Of a stretch of DNA of 64,000 nt, positions 24,605-33,116 are shown in pieces (positions within the stretch are counted from its first letter, which is position 1; the number at the start of each line of letters is the position of its first letter). The position numbers and the translations under genes were made by a program. The DNA comes from Actinomadura nitritigenes (lineage in GTDB: Bacteria > Actinomycetota > Actinomycetes > Streptosporangiales > Streptosporangiaceae). The notes below the pieces were generated by a model. The model did not search any database, was not told the origin of the DNA, and saw only the letters and a list, made by a program, of their open reading frames with translations. The stretch is taken from positions 109,820 through 173,819 of the forward strand of contig NZ_JAGEOK010000021.1 in the NCBI RefSeq assembly GCF_017573545.1, written 5' to 3'.

Positions 24605-26425
24605 TCAGCCGATGAGGTGGTCGCACAGGAACCGCGCGATCTCCTCGTAGGCGAGCAGCTCGTTCTCGCGGTCGGTGAACCCGTGCCCCTCGTCGTCGAA
24701 GACCCGGTACCGGACGTCGACGCCGCGGCTCCGCAGCCGGTCGACGAGCCGGTCCGACTCCGCGCGCGGGACCCGCGGGTCGCGGGCGCCCTGCAGCACC
24801 AGCAGCGGCGCGGTGATCGTGTCGGCGTAGGTGATCGGCGACCGCTGCCTGAGGTCCCCGGCGTCGGTCTCGGGGTCGCCGAGGACGGCCGCGACGAAGT
24901 GCTTCCAGGTCGGCGGGCAGGCCCGGGCGAGCGCGACGAGGTTCGCGGGCCCGCACAGCGACACCCCGGCCGCCCACCGGTAGGGCAGCCTCGCCAGGCA
25001 CGACAGCGCGGCGAACCCGCCGTACGAGCCGCCCATCACGGCGATGCGCGCGGCGTCGACGCCGGGCTCCGACCGCAGGTGGCAGACCGCGTGGTCGAGG
25101 TCGTCCAGGTCGAACCCGCCCCAGTTGCGGTGGACGAGCCTCTGGTGCCGGGCGCCGTAGCCGGTGGACCCCGCGATGTTCGGCGCGAGGATCGCGATGC
25201 CCTGCGCGAGAAGGTGCTGGTAGAGGCCCGAACGGAGGTACTGGGGCCGTTCCTGCGCCTCCGGGCCGCCGTGGATCGACAGCAGGACGGGGTGCGGCTC
25301 CGGCGTGCGCGGCCGGTAGTACAGCGCGTGGACGTACCGTCCCGCCGACGACGGGTAGACGACCGGCTCCGGCTCCACCGGCTCCACCGCCCCCGCCTTG
25401 AACGCGGGCGGGCGGGCGTCGGTGAGGTAGCGGACGCCGTCCGCCGCGTCCAGGACGGCGATCTCGGCGGGCCGGGTGGCGGTGTCGAGCAGGACGACCA
25501 GCGGCTCGGCGCGCGGCGCGAGCGCCAGCGCGGAGACGACGCCCGGCGGGACGTCGGGGAGCGGCAGCGGGTGGTCGGCGTGGCGCGCGTGCAGGACGGA
25601 GCACCCGTCCTCGTTGACCGACCAGACGAGCGTCTCGCCCGCGACCTCGATGCGCTCCACGTCCCAGTCGTGCTGGGCGACCGGTTCGAGGCTCCCGGTG
25701 GCCAGCCGGTAGAACGCCCCGGCGACGAACTCCCCCCACAGGTCCGTGCGCAGGTAGAAGCCCGTGGAGTCGGCCGCCCACGGGCCCGGCTCGAACAGCC
25801 CGTCGCCGTGGTCGGCGGTGACGCACACCGGTGCGGCGGACGCGTCCCGCAGGTCGGTCAGGTACGCGGCGACCCTGGTGTGGGACCGGAACCCGCCGGT
25901 CAGCAGCCACCGCCCGTCCGGGGAGATCCCGACCGGCTGGAAGACCACGCCCGGCGGCGGCTCGATCCGCCGCTCGGTGTCCTCCGCGAGGTCGCGGACG
26001 AGCACGTCCTGGACGGTCTCGTCGCGGTCGTTCGCCGCGTAGACCAGGCGGCGCCCCTCGGCGTCGAACGGCGCGGCGGGCAGGACCCGCTGGCACCGCG
26101 GGCCCGCGCCGATCTCGACGGGGCCGCCGGCGCCCGGCCGGCCGCCGTCGCCGTCCAGGTCGAGGCGGTACAGCCGGTACTGCTCGTCGCCGTCGCGGTC
26201 GGCGGTGAAGACGAGGCTCTTGCCGTCCGGGGCCCACGCGATCCGCCGGACGGCCCGGTCGGGCAGCCGGGTCAGCCGCCGGGGCACGCCGCCCGCGACG
26301 GGCACCGTCCACAGGTCGAAGCGCCCGGCGGCGTTGCTCGAGTAGGCCACGGTGCCCGCGTCGGGAGACAGCGCCAGGGTCGGCTGGAAGCCTTGGCGCG
26401 GGACGAAGTCGCGGTAGCCGGGCAT
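24605..26425 (-). CDS. S9 prolyl oligopeptidase-family peptidase
   Basis: A 606-residue S9-type serine peptidase. The N-terminal half is a beta-propeller with TolB/WD-like blades (SPDAGTVAYSSNAAGRFDLWTVP, WAPDGKSLVFTADRDG). The C-terminal alpha/beta hydrolase domain begins near residue 370. Catalytic Ser lies in MGGSYGGFAAL, Asp in LQGARDPRVP and His in DEGHGFTDREN. No signal peptide is seen, so it is probably cytoplasmic. ATG at 26425 is preceded by GGAGG; the frame stays open further upstream without a ribosome site. Confidence 0.9.
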   Translation of the reverse strand: MPGYRDFVPRQGFQPTLALSPDAGTVAYSSNAAGRFDLWTVPVAGGVPRRLTRLPDRAVRRIAWAPDGKSLVFTADRDGDEQYRLYRLDLDGDGGRPGAGGPVEIGAGPRCQRVLPAAPFDAEGRRLVYAANDRDETVQDVLVRDLAEDTERRIEPPPGVVFQPVGISPDGRWLLTGGFRSHTRVAAYLTDLRDASAAPVCVTADHGDGLFEPGPWAADSTGFYLRTDLWGEFVAGAFYRLATGSLEPVAQHDWDVERIEVAGETLVWSVNEDGCSVLHARHADHPLPLPDVPPGVVSALALAPRAEPLVVLLDTATRPAEIAVLDAADGVRYLTDARPPAFKAGAVEPVEPEPVVYPSSAGRYVHALYYRPRTPEPHPVLLSIHGGPEAQERPQYLRSGLYQHLLAQGIAILAPNIAGSTGYGARHQRLVHRNWGGFDLDDLDHAVCHLRSEPGVDAARIAVMGGSYGGFAALSCLARLPYRWAAGVSLCGPANLVALARACPPTWKHFVAAVLGDPETDAGDLRQRSPITYADTITAPLLVLQGARDPRVPRAESDRLVDRLRSRGVDVRYRVFDDEGHGFTDRENELLAYEEIARFLCDHLIG

Positions 26426-26629
26426 GGAGCCCTCCAGGGTCGGCCGGAATACCTGATCCGCAGCGCGGAGGCGGCCGGGCCGGGCCGCCCGGGGCACCAC
26501 AGGAGCCCCAGTGTCCACCCGATCACCTTCAGGCACAGAGAGTAGCCGGACGGAGCGCGAGCGTCACATGACCGCTCGGGTGAGGTTATTCGGCCGCGCC
26601 CGCCTGCGTCATCGAGCCGGCCGGATCGG

Positions 26630-27376
26630 TCACCGGACCGTGACGCGGACGCTCCCGTACGCGAAACGGCCGTCCGCGCCGGACTCGACCGCGACGATCA
26701 GGGCCGGGCCGGGACGCAGCGGCTCGTCGAACGGCTCGTCGCGGCCGTCGGGACGGCGGATCGCCCCCACGGCGCCGAACGTCACCCCGCCCGCCTGCAC
26801 GGCGACGTACGCCGGCGGACGGCCGGTCGCGGCGCGCATCGCCGGGCGGGCGTCCAGCTTCGCGCGCGCCGCCGGTTCGAGGATGCGGACGGTCGCGGCG
26901 GGCGCGGGATCGACCCGCCCGTCGGCGGAGCCGTCGGCCCGCGAGTGGACGACGACGGCTCCGGCGGGCCGCAGGGTCCGCTTCTCGACGAGCAGGTACA
27001 GGAACGCGCTGGGGGTGCCGCGGCCCTGCGTGATCCTGTCGACGAGGGTCCATTTCGCGGGGCCGTGCGGGTCCGGGGCGATGCGGGCCAGCGCCGCCCG
27101 CAGGCCGCGCGGCGATCCGTACCGCCGCTGCGACTCGGGCGTGAGCAGCCGCCATGCCTTCCCGGCGTCGCGGTGCGCCGCGGCGTCCTGCCAGCCGCGG
27201 GGCACGCCCTCGATCCCGCTGGTGTCCGGCGGCGGCTTGCAGCCGCAGATGTGGGGCCGGGCGGGCTCGTCCAGGACCGTCACCACGGTCACCGCCGCCC
27301 CGGCGACGACGATCAGGACCGCGGCGATCACCCAGGGGAGCCGGCCGCGCCGGAACGGCAGCTTCCGAATGTTCAT
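26630..27376 (-). CDS. Hypothetical membrane-anchored protein
   Basis: A 248-residue protein with a short basic N-terminus (MNIRKLPFRRGRLP), one hydrophobic helix at about 15-37 and an extracytoplasmic domain that starts with a CGCKPP motif. The remainder is soluble with no recognised domain; it contains a DAGKAWRLLTPESQRRYGSPRGLRAAL stretch reminiscent of small NTF2-like lipoprotein domains. It lies on the same strand as the ECF41 sigma gene, 88 bases downstream, but a functional tie is unproven. Confidence 0.65.
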   Translation of the reverse strand: MNIRKLPFRRGRLPWVIAAVLIVVAGAAVTVVTVLDEPARPHICGCKPPPDTSGIEGVPRGWQDAAAHRDAGKAWRLLTPESQRRYGSPRGLRAALARIAPDPHGPAKWTLVDRITQGRGTPSAFLYLLVEKRTLRPAGAVVVHSRADGSADGRVDPAPAATVRILEPAARAKLDARPAMRAATGRPPAYVAVQAGGVTFGAVGAIRRPDGRDEPFDEPLRPGPALIVAVESGADGRFAYGSVRVTVR

Positions 27377-27464
27377 CCGGTTTCCCCCATGTGCTCGCGG
27401 ACGCCCGGGATCAGACGGTCCGGCCCGCGCGGGGGTTCCGCCGGTGAGGGCGCGAGGCGGGCCG

Positions 27465-28388
27465 TCAGCCGGGGGTCCGGTGCACCCGGGCCGTCTCCCG
27501 GACGACCGCCCAGGCGTCCGCGACGGGCCCCACATGCCCGAGCTTGTCCGGGTTGAGCACCGTGCGGATCATCTGGATCCGCCCGTCGAGGATGTCCAGG
27601 GACCACGTGTTGACGACCCTGCCGTCCCGGTCGCGGAACACCGCGCCCGGCTGGCCGTTCACCTCGCACGGCTCCACCGCGCCGCCGATCTCCAGGAACG
27701 GCCGGACGAGCGTGGCGAGCGCGTAGGCCACCTTCGCGGCCCCGGCGACGCCCTCGCCCCACCGGGGCGCCTTGCCGCCGCTGTCGCTGACCAGCCGCGC
27801 GTCGGCGGCGAGCAGCTCCCGCAGCCTGTCGACGTCCCCTTCGGTGAAGGCGTCGAAGAAGCGTCCGGCGAGCTCCTCGCGCTCGCGCCGGTCCGCCTCG
27901 TACCGCGGACGTCCCGCGTCCATGTGGCGGCGCGCGCGCACGGCGAGCTGGCGGCACGCCGCCTCCGACCTCCCCACCGCCGACGCGACCTCCGGGAAAC
28001 CGAACCCGAACACCTCCCGCAGCACGAACACCGCCCGCTCCAGCGGGCTGAGCCGTTCGAGGAGCAGCAGGGCCGCCATGGACAGCGAGTCGGCCAGCTC
28101 CGCCGACCGCTGCGGGTCCTCGTAGGGGTCCGCCAGCAGCGGCTCGGGGAACCACAGCCCGACGTACTGCTCCCGCCGGACGCGGGCCGAGCGCAGCACG
28201 TCGATCGAGATCCGCGTCACCACGGCCGACAGGTACGCCTTCGCCGAGGCGGGCCGCGCCGCCGCACCCTCGTACCGCAGCCACGTCTCCTGGACCGCGT
28301 CCTCGGCCTCGCTGACGCTGCCGAGGATCCGGTAGGCGATCGAGAACAGCAGCGGCCGCAGCTCCTGGAACTCCTCGGCCCGGCTCAC
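27465..28388 (-). CDS. ECF41-type sigma factor with SnoaL-like C-terminus
   Basis: A 307-residue extracytoplasmic-function sigma factor. Sigma region 2 (FQELRPLLFSIAYRILGSVSEAEDAVQETWLRY) and region 4 (LSPLERAVFVLREVFGFGFPEVASAVGRSEAACRQLAVRARRH) are followed by a SnoaL/NTF2-like regulatory domain. ECF41 hallmarks are present: WFPEP in the linker, DSGGK (usual DGGGK) and NPDKL near the C-terminus. The group uses this fused domain instead of an anti-sigma factor. Its GTG overlaps the epimerase stop (GTGA) and follows AAGGAGG, so translation is coupled to its probable target gene. Confidence 0.93.
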   Translation of the reverse strand: MSRAEEFQELRPLLFSIAYRILGSVSEAEDAVQETWLRYEGAAARPASAKAYLSAVVTRISIDVLRSARVRREQYVGLWFPEPLLADPYEDPQRSAELADSLSMAALLLLERLSPLERAVFVLREVFGFGFPEVASAVGRSEAACRQLAVRARRHMDAGRPRYEADRREREELAGRFFDAFTEGDVDRLRELLAADARLVSDSGGKAPRWGEGVAGAAKVAYALATLVRPFLEIGGAVEPCEVNGQPGAVFRDRDGRVVNTWSLDILDGRIQMIRTVLNPDKLGHVGPVADAWAVVRETARVHRTPG

Positions 28389-29317
28389 GCCAGTTCCTCC
28401 TTGAAACCCTGCCGCCACGACGGGTAGCGCGGCTTCCAGCCCAGCTCCCGCTTGGCCTTGGCGTTGGAGAACCCCCGCCCCTCCGTCATCATGATGACGG
28501 CCTGGTCACCGGCGAGCAGCCGGGCCAGCCACACCGGGACCCGTATCGGCCGCTTCGCCCCCGCGCACGCGGCCAGGTGGGGCAGCCATTCGCTCGCCGG
28601 GGCGGGCTCGTCGTCCACGATGTTGAACACGCCCCGCGCCTTGCGCTCCACGGCCAGCACGGTGGCGCTCGCCGCGTCGTCGAGATGGATCCACGAACTG
28701 TACCCGGTGCCGCGCCCGACGAGCGGGTACTGCCGCTTGCGGACCAGTTCCACCTGGTCGTCGATGGCGCCCGGACCGTAGAACGCCCCGTACCGCAGCA
28801 CCGCGCCGCCCACCCGGAGGACCTCGTCCTCGACGTGCCGCATCGCCTCCATCCCGACCTGCGCCGCCGTCCCCTCCAGCAGGTCGAGCGGGTCCTCCTC
28901 GGTCTTCACCCAGCCGCCCTCGCGGACGCCGTTCCAGCTCGCGTAGCCCTGCGCGACGACATGCGGCACGCCGGTCGCCTCGACGGCGGCCAGCAGGTGG
29001 TCGGTCCCCTCGGTGCGCAGCCGGTTGGTGAGCGCGAACCAGCGGTCCGGGTGCTTGATGTCCGGCTTCCCGGCGTGCGCCATCGAGATCGCCGTCATCT
29101 GGTGGACGACCGCGTCCGGCCGGGCGGCCGCGACGGCCTCGCCGACGGACGCCGCGTCCAGCCCGTCCATCACGACGGGCTCGGCGCCGAGGCGCTCCAG
29201 CAGGTCGAGCTTGGCGGCGCTCGTCGTCGTCGCCGTCACCTGGTGGCCCCGCGCCACGAGTTGCGGCACCAGCCGCTGCCCGAGAACCCCGCTCCCGCCT
29301 GCCACGAATACGCGCAT
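28385..29317 (-). CDS. NAD-dependent epimerase/dehydratase (ECF41 partner)
   Basis: A 310-residue extended-SDR protein. The dinucleotide motif GGSGVLGQRL is at 7-16, and GTGYSSWIHLDDAASATVLAVE and SNAKAKRELGWKPRYPSW are epimerase/NmrA-like signatures. ECF41 sigma genes are known to sit beside such oxidoreductase or epimerase genes, together called COE genes. Here the epimerase is upstream of the sigma gene with overlapping codons and has an ECF41-like promoter. ATG 29317 is preceded by GGGAAGG. Substrate unknown. Confidence 0.88.
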   Translation of the reverse strand: MRVFVAGGSGVLGQRLVPQLVARGHQVTATTTSAAKLDLLERLGAEPVVMDGLDAASVGEAVAAARPDAVVHQMTAISMAHAGKPDIKHPDRWFALTNRLRTEGTDHLLAAVEATGVPHVVAQGYASWNGVREGGWVKTEEDPLDLLEGTAAQVGMEAMRHVEDEVLRVGGAVLRYGAFYGPGAIDDQVELVRKRQYPLVGRGTGYSSWIHLDDAASATVLAVERKARGVFNIVDDEPAPASEWLPHLAACAGAKRPIRVPVWLARLLAGDQAVIMMTEGRGFSNAKAKRELGWKPRYPSWRQGFKEELA

Positions 29318-29359
29318 GACCTTCCCCTTCCCGCTTCCGGTCCGTCCTTTCGGACCCGA

Positions 29360-29387
29360 GACGAGACAGCCCCGGCCGCCTGTGACA
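29360..29387 (-). promoter_or_regulatory. ECF41-type promoter
   Basis: Read on the minus strand: -35 TGTCACA (29387-29381), a 17-base spacer, then -10 CGTC (29363-29360), upstream of the epimerase-sigma operon. This matches the ECF41 promoter signature as I know it (TGTCACA, spacer of about 16, CGTC), suggesting autoregulation. Confidence 0.7.
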
Positions 29388-29529
29388 CGGCCCCGGTCCG
29401 GGGGTCGGCACGCCGCCGCCCACAGGGGTTCGCGCATGCTGGTCGACCTCCACCGGACCCCGCATTGACCTGCGGTTTCGGCGACACCCGCACGGTTTGG
29501 CCGGGAGGGCGGCGGGGAGCCCGGCAATT

Positions 29530-30000
29530 ATGAACAAATCCACCATTTCCACCACACTCGGGGCCGCAGTGCTCGCGGCCGGTGCGCTGGCCCCCGCCGG
29601 GGCCGCCCACGCGACGACGAGCCCGAGCCCGAGCGCGAAGACCACGACCGTCACCGTGACCGAGAAGGAGTTCACGCTGACGCCGTCCATGACCAACCTC
29701 AAGCCGGGCGCGTACACCTTCGTCGCCAAGAACGTCGGCACGACGGTGCACGGGCTGGCCATCTCCGGCCCGGGCATCAGCGGCACGAAGATGATCACGG
29801 GCGTCAAGCCCGGCTCCACCGGGATGCTGAAGGCCGTCCTCAAGTCCGGCACGTACCAGATGTGGTGCCCCGTCGACAACCACAAGGGGCTCGGCATGCA
29901 CACGCAGCTGACCGTCTCCGGCGCCGGTGGCGGCGGCGCGCCGACGAGCCCGTCGCCGACGACGCCGGCGCCCACCACGAGCAAGCCCGGCGGGTACTGA
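29530..30000 (+). CDS. Secreted cupredoxin (blue copper protein)
   Basis: A 156-residue exported protein: signal peptide about 1-29, a cupredoxin beta-barrel at about 38-130 and a Gly/Pro/Thr/Ser tail. Probable type 1 copper ligands are His74 (GTTVHGLAI), Cys113 (YQMWCPVDN), His118 and Met123 (NHKGLGM). It probably shuttles electrons or binds copper outside the membrane. ATG 29530 has GGGGAG upstream. A hairpin follows, so it may be monocistronic, though two YxFxxD lipoproteins lie downstream on the same strand. Confidence 0.9.
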   Translation: MNKSTISTTLGAAVLAAGALAPAGAAHATTSPSPSAKTTTVTVTEKEFTLTPSMTNLKPGAYTFVAKNVGTTVHGLAISGPGISGTKMITGVKPGSTGMLKAVLKSGTYQMWCPVDNHKGLGMHTQLTVSGAGGGGAPTSPSPTTPAPTTSKPGGY

Positions 30001-30325
30001 CCGCCGGGCTTGCCGCACACGTCGGCGGACAGCGCCGTCCGCCGGCACCGGGCTTGACGGGGACGGAGGCCGCCACCGCCCACCGGCCCCGCCAAGCCCC
30101 CTTCCTTTCCCGCCGCGCTCCCGCGGAGGCACCCGCGAGTAGCGCCGTCACCTCGTCCACGGGGCTCCCTCAAGGGTTCGCCATCGGGCCTTCGGTGACT
30201 GAGAAAGAGCAGGTCAGCGTCTTGGCAAGTCAGTTCGGCCACCGCTTCCCCGGGTAAGGGCGGAGCCGGAAAGGAAGGCATCGGCTCGACCGATTCCGAG
30301 CCCTCCAAGGGAAGGACGTCCTGCG
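30001..30325. other. Intergenic region between cupredoxin and lipoprotein genes
   Basis: Contains a terminator hairpin near the start and no convincing gene. Short antisense open frames here have no ribosome site. Near the end GGGAAGGACG (about 30309-30318) provides the ribosome site of the first lipoprotein gene; its promoter must lie in the last 200 bases, but no clear hexamers are visible. Confidence 0.5.
30023..30044 (+). terminator. Hairpin after cupredoxin gene
   Basis: CGGCGGAC-AGCGCC-GTCCGCCG, an 8-bp perfect stem 22 bases after the cupredoxin stop codon. Confidence 0.6.
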
Positions 30326-30910
30326 ATGTCCCGAACGACTCTGCGCAGCACTCCGCACTCGTCCGGTCCGGCGACCCCGGCGTGGCGGAGCCGCGGCGTG
30401 CGCATGGCGGTGCCCGTCGCGGCGCTCGCGGCCGCGGCCACCGCGTGCGGGGGCTCGGCCGGTCCGGGCGGCGCCCACGCGCACCGCCCCGCCGTGCCGG
30501 TGGCCGCGACGACGGCGCCGAACACCTCGAACGAGGGCGGGACGATCGCCACGGCGAAGGTCGGCAACCTCGGGCAGGTCCTGGTCGACGGCGAAGGCCG
30601 CACGGTCTACCTGTTCGAGAAGGACCAGGGCGGCACGTCGTCCTGCTCCGGGCCCTGCGCGGCGGTGTGGCCGCCCGTCACGACGACGGGCACGCCGCAC
30701 GCCGGCACCGACGCCAAGGCGGCCAAGCTCGGCACGACCACCAGGAGCGACGGAAAGAAGCAGGTCACCTACGGTGGGCACCCGCTGTACTACTACACGC
30801 CCGACGGCGCCGTGAAGGGCAGCGCCAAGGGGCAGGGGCTCAACCAGTTCGGCGCCGGGTGGTACGTGGTGTCCTCGGCCGGCCAGAAGGTCGAGAAAGG
30901 TGGCTCCTGA
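30326..30910 (+). CDS. YxFxxD-motif lipoprotein (COG4315-like), first copy
   Basis: A 194-residue lipoprotein. The lipobox ends ATAC with Cys41, an Ala/Thr-rich spacer follows, and the domain spans about 70-185. The family motif Yx(F/W/Y)xxD appears as VYLFEKD, followed by SSCSGPCAAVWPP, and the second half has YGGHPLYYYTPD and GQGLNQFGAGWYVV. The conserved CxxxC before WPP may form a disulfide or bind a ligand. Function of the family is unknown. The downstream paralogue starts 11 bases before this stop, so they are coupled. Confidence 0.85.
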   Translation: MSRTTLRSTPHSSGPATPAWRSRGVRMAVPVAALAAAATACGGSAGPGGAHAHRPAVPVAATTAPNTSNEGGTIATAKVGNLGQVLVDGEGRTVYLFEKDQGGTSSCSGPCAAVWPPVTTTGTPHAGTDAKAAKLGTTTRSDGKKQVTYGGHPLYYYTPDGAVKGSAKGQGLNQFGAGWYVVSSAGQKVEKGGS

Positions 30911-31403
30911 CACGTCGCGCGCGCGGATCCCGTCCCCGCGCTGGTCCGCCGTCGCGGCGGCGGGCCTGCTGGCCGCCGGCTGCGCGTTCGCGACGAATTC
31001 CCAGAGCCCCGGCCACCAGCAGGTCACGTCGGCCGCCGTGCCGAAGCTCGGACGGGTCCTGGTCGACGACAAGGGCCGCACGCTGTACCTGTTCGCCGCC
31101 GACCCGCCGAACCGGTCCACCTGCTTCGGCGCGTGCGCGAGCATCTGGCCACCGGCCACGACCCAGGGACCGCCCGGGACGTCCGGCGGGGCCCAGGCGG
31201 GCATGCTGACCACGATCGCCCGCCCCGACGGGCCGCGCCAGATCGTCTACGCCGGGCACCCGCTGTACTACTACCAGGCCGACACCGGACGCGGCGACGC
31301 CCAGGGCCAGGGCATCACGCAGTTCGGCTCTCCCTGGTTCGCCCTCACCCCGCAAGGACAGATCCAGACCACCGGGAGTGCCCATGGTGGCTACCAGCCC
31401 TGA
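30900..31403 (+). CDS. YxFxxD-motif lipoprotein (COG4315-like), second copy
   Basis: A 167-residue paralogue of the preceding gene, with lipobox LLAAGC (Cys28). It repeats the same motifs: LYLFAAD, STCFGACASIWPP, YAGHPLYYYQAD and GQGITQFGSPWFAL. GTG 30900 overlaps the previous gene's end; AAAGG precedes it. A multi-helix membrane protein gene overlaps its 3' end, so the three genes read as one operon that may build a surface complex. Tandem duplication followed by divergence explains the pair. Confidence 0.85.
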   Translation: MAPDTSRARIPSPRWSAVAAAGLLAAGCAFATNSQSPGHQQVTSAAVPKLGRVLVDDKGRTLYLFAADPPNRSTCFGACASIWPPATTQGPPGTSGGAQAGMLTTIARPDGPRQIVYAGHPLYYYQADTGRGDAQGQGITQFGSPWFALTPQGQIQTTGSAHGGYQP

Positions 31404-31860
31404 CCTCACCGGCACGGGGGCCCTGTCCCCGGCTCTGCTGCGCCACCTGTCGGCGCTCCTGCTGTTCGGCGTCGGCGCCGTGCACCTGTACGAGTTCCTG
31501 GCCGACCACTACCGCGTCATCCCGATCATCGGCCCCCTGTTCGCGGCGAACTTCGCCAGCGCGGTGGTACTGGGCATCCTGCTGCTCGTACCGCTCGCCT
31601 CCATCCCGCTCGTCCGGTCCCTGCCGCTGATCGGCCGGGCCCCGCACGCGCTCGTCGCGCTCGGCGGGATCGTGTTCCTCCTGGGCACGATCATCGGCCT
31701 GCTCATCAGCGAGCAGGCGACGCTCTTCGGCTTCCACGAGTACGGCTACCGGACGACGGTCTGGCTGGCACTCGGCCTCGAATCGGCCGCCGTCCTGGCC
31801 CTCGCCGGCTACCTGGTCATGGAGACCCGCCGAGCCCGCCTCCACCCGGCCACCGCCTGA
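31384..31860 (+). CDS. Four-helix membrane protein of lipoprotein operon
   Basis: A 158-residue integral membrane protein with hydrophobic segments at about 20-42, 52-75, 83-106 and 122-145. Charged residues such as HLYEFLADHYRV and FGFHEYGYRT lie between them. ATG 31384 follows GGGAG by six bases and lies inside the 3' end of the second YxFxxD lipoprotein gene, so it is translationally coupled. No family is recognised with certainty; it may anchor or supply electrons to the lipoproteins (inference). Confidence 0.75.
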   Translation: MVATSPDLTGTGALSPALLRHLSALLLFGVGAVHLYEFLADHYRVIPIIGPLFAANFASAVVLGILLLVPLASIPLVRSLPLIGRAPHALVALGGIVFLLGTIIGLLISEQATLFGFHEYGYRTTVWLALGLESAAVLALAGYLVMETRRARLHPATA

Positions 31861-31958
31861 CATCCGGCGAAGCCCCGCGCCACGGACCGGCCGACGACCC
31901 TCATGAGCGGACGCCGGCGTGGAAGCCGGTCACCGTCCGCCCGGACATCGCGGCGTCG

Positions 31959-32345
31959 TCATCCGGTGTGGTCCAGACGGGCGGCGTCGTCGTAGGACTC
32001 GCGGGCGTCGAGCAGTTCGTCCCAGTGCTCCTCGGTCCAGGCGCACGCCGCGGCCATCGGCTGGAGCATGCTGCGGCCGAGCGGGGTCAGCTCGTACTCG
32101 ACATGCGGCATCGTCCCGGGATGGACGGTGCGCTCGACGAGCCCGTCCCGTTCGAGAGAGCGCAACGACCGGGTGAGGACCTTGGGCGTGACGCGGCTCA
32201 GCGGGACGCGCAGCTCGGAGAACCGGCGCGGTCCGTGCTCCAGGCAGCGGATGACGAGCCCCGCCCATTTGTCGCCGAACCGGATCGGGTTGAGGGCGGA
32301 CGGGCACAGCTCGTCGAACATGTCGGCGGGCAAAGGCTCCCTCAT
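31959..32345 (-). CDS. HxlR-family transcriptional regulator
   Basis: A 128-residue winged-helix regulator of the HxlR type. Features are Cys14 in FDELCPSAL (often the redox-sensing Cys), IRFGDKWAGLVIRCLEHGPRRFSELRVPLSRVTPKVLTRSLRSLERDGLVERTVHP, and a C-terminal dimer helix. HxlR proteins respond to electrophiles and oxidants. It is divergent from an NAD(P)-binding protein gene 104 bases away, a common arrangement, so it probably controls that gene. Confidence 0.9.
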   Translation of the reverse strand: MREPLPADMFDELCPSALNPIRFGDKWAGLVIRCLEHGPRRFSELRVPLSRVTPKVLTRSLRSLERDGLVERTVHPGTMPHVEYELTPLGRSMLQPMAAACAWTEEHWDELLDARESYDDAARLDHTG

Positions 32346-32449
32346 GCCCTCACGATAACCGGTATCCCGGCGGAAACCGCGGCCCCCGTTAACGTCGGCG
32401 CACCGGCCGGGCGCACGGGCTCCCGGCCCTGGTGAAAGGCGGTTCCTCC

Positions 32450-33073
32450 ATGAACATCGTGGTCTTCGGCGCGGGCGGCCGGGCCGGGCGGCAGGCCGTC
32501 GCCGAGGCGCACCGGCGCGGCCACCGGGTCACCGCCGTGGTGCGCGACCCGGCGCGCCACGGCGACCTGGCCGGCGCGCGGGTCGTGGCGGGCGACGTCA
32601 CCGACGCGGCCGGCGTCGGGCGGGCCGCCGCCGGGCACGACGCCGCCGTCAGCGCCGCCGCGGACCTGGCGGTGCCGCCGCACGACTTCTTCACCGCCTC
32701 GTCCCGCGCGCTGGCCGCCGGGCTGGCCGGGGCGGGCGTGCGCCGCCTGCTGGTGGTCGGGCTCGCGTCGATCATGCCCGGGCCGTCCGGCGTTCCGCTG
32801 ATGGACGAGCCCGGCTACCCGAACGAGTACCGGTCCTTCTACCTCGGCCACGCGGCGGGCCTGGACGAGCTCCGGGCCTCCGACCTCGACTGGACGTACG
32901 TGGCGCCCGCGGGCGACTTCGACCACGACGGCGCCCCGGCCGGCCGGTACGCGATCGCGGACCACGGCGATCCGGCCAGCCGCATCACCTACGCGGACTT
33001 CGCGATCGCGCTGCTCGACGAGATCGAGAAGCCCCGCCACCGCCGCGCCGCGATCAGCGTCCGGGAGGCGTGA
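32450..33073 (+). CDS. NAD(P)-binding atypical SDR protein
   Basis: A 207-residue NAD(P)H-binding protein of the atypical SDR group (BVR-B/NmrA-like). The dinucleotide motif GAGGRAGRQAV is at 7-17, with VVRDP, VVAGDVTD and YVAPAGDF typical of the group. It may be an NADPH sensor or an oxidoreductase. ATG 32450 follows AAAGGCGG; an in-frame GTG 18 bases upstream is less likely. It is divergent from an HxlR regulator, suggesting induction by redox or electrophile stress. Confidence 0.85.
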   Translation: MNIVVFGAGGRAGRQAVAEAHRRGHRVTAVVRDPARHGDLAGARVVAGDVTDAAGVGRAAAGHDAAVSAAADLAVPPHDFFTASSRALAAGLAGAGVRRLLVVGLASIMPGPSGVPLMDEPGYPNEYRSFYLGHAAGLDELRASDLDWTYVAPAGDFDHDGAPAGRYAIADHGDPASRITYADFAIALLDEIEKPRHRRAAISVREA

Positions 33074-33075
33074 CG

Positions 33076-33106
33076 CCCGAGGTCCGTGCCGGCTCGGACC
33101 CTCGGG
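33076..33106. terminator. Hairpin between convergent genes
   Basis: CCCGAGG-TCCG pairs with CGGA-C-CCTCGGG (11 bp with one bulged C) just after the NAD(P)-binding protein gene, facing the His/Gly-rich protein gene. Confidence 0.55.
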
Positions 33107-33116
33107 GCGCGCCGGG

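Noticed and set aside
32350..32363. Near-palindrome GATAACCGGTATCC in the HxlR/NAD(P)-binding intergenic region
   Set aside because: It needs a one-base bulge to pair and has no second copy; too weak to call an operator.
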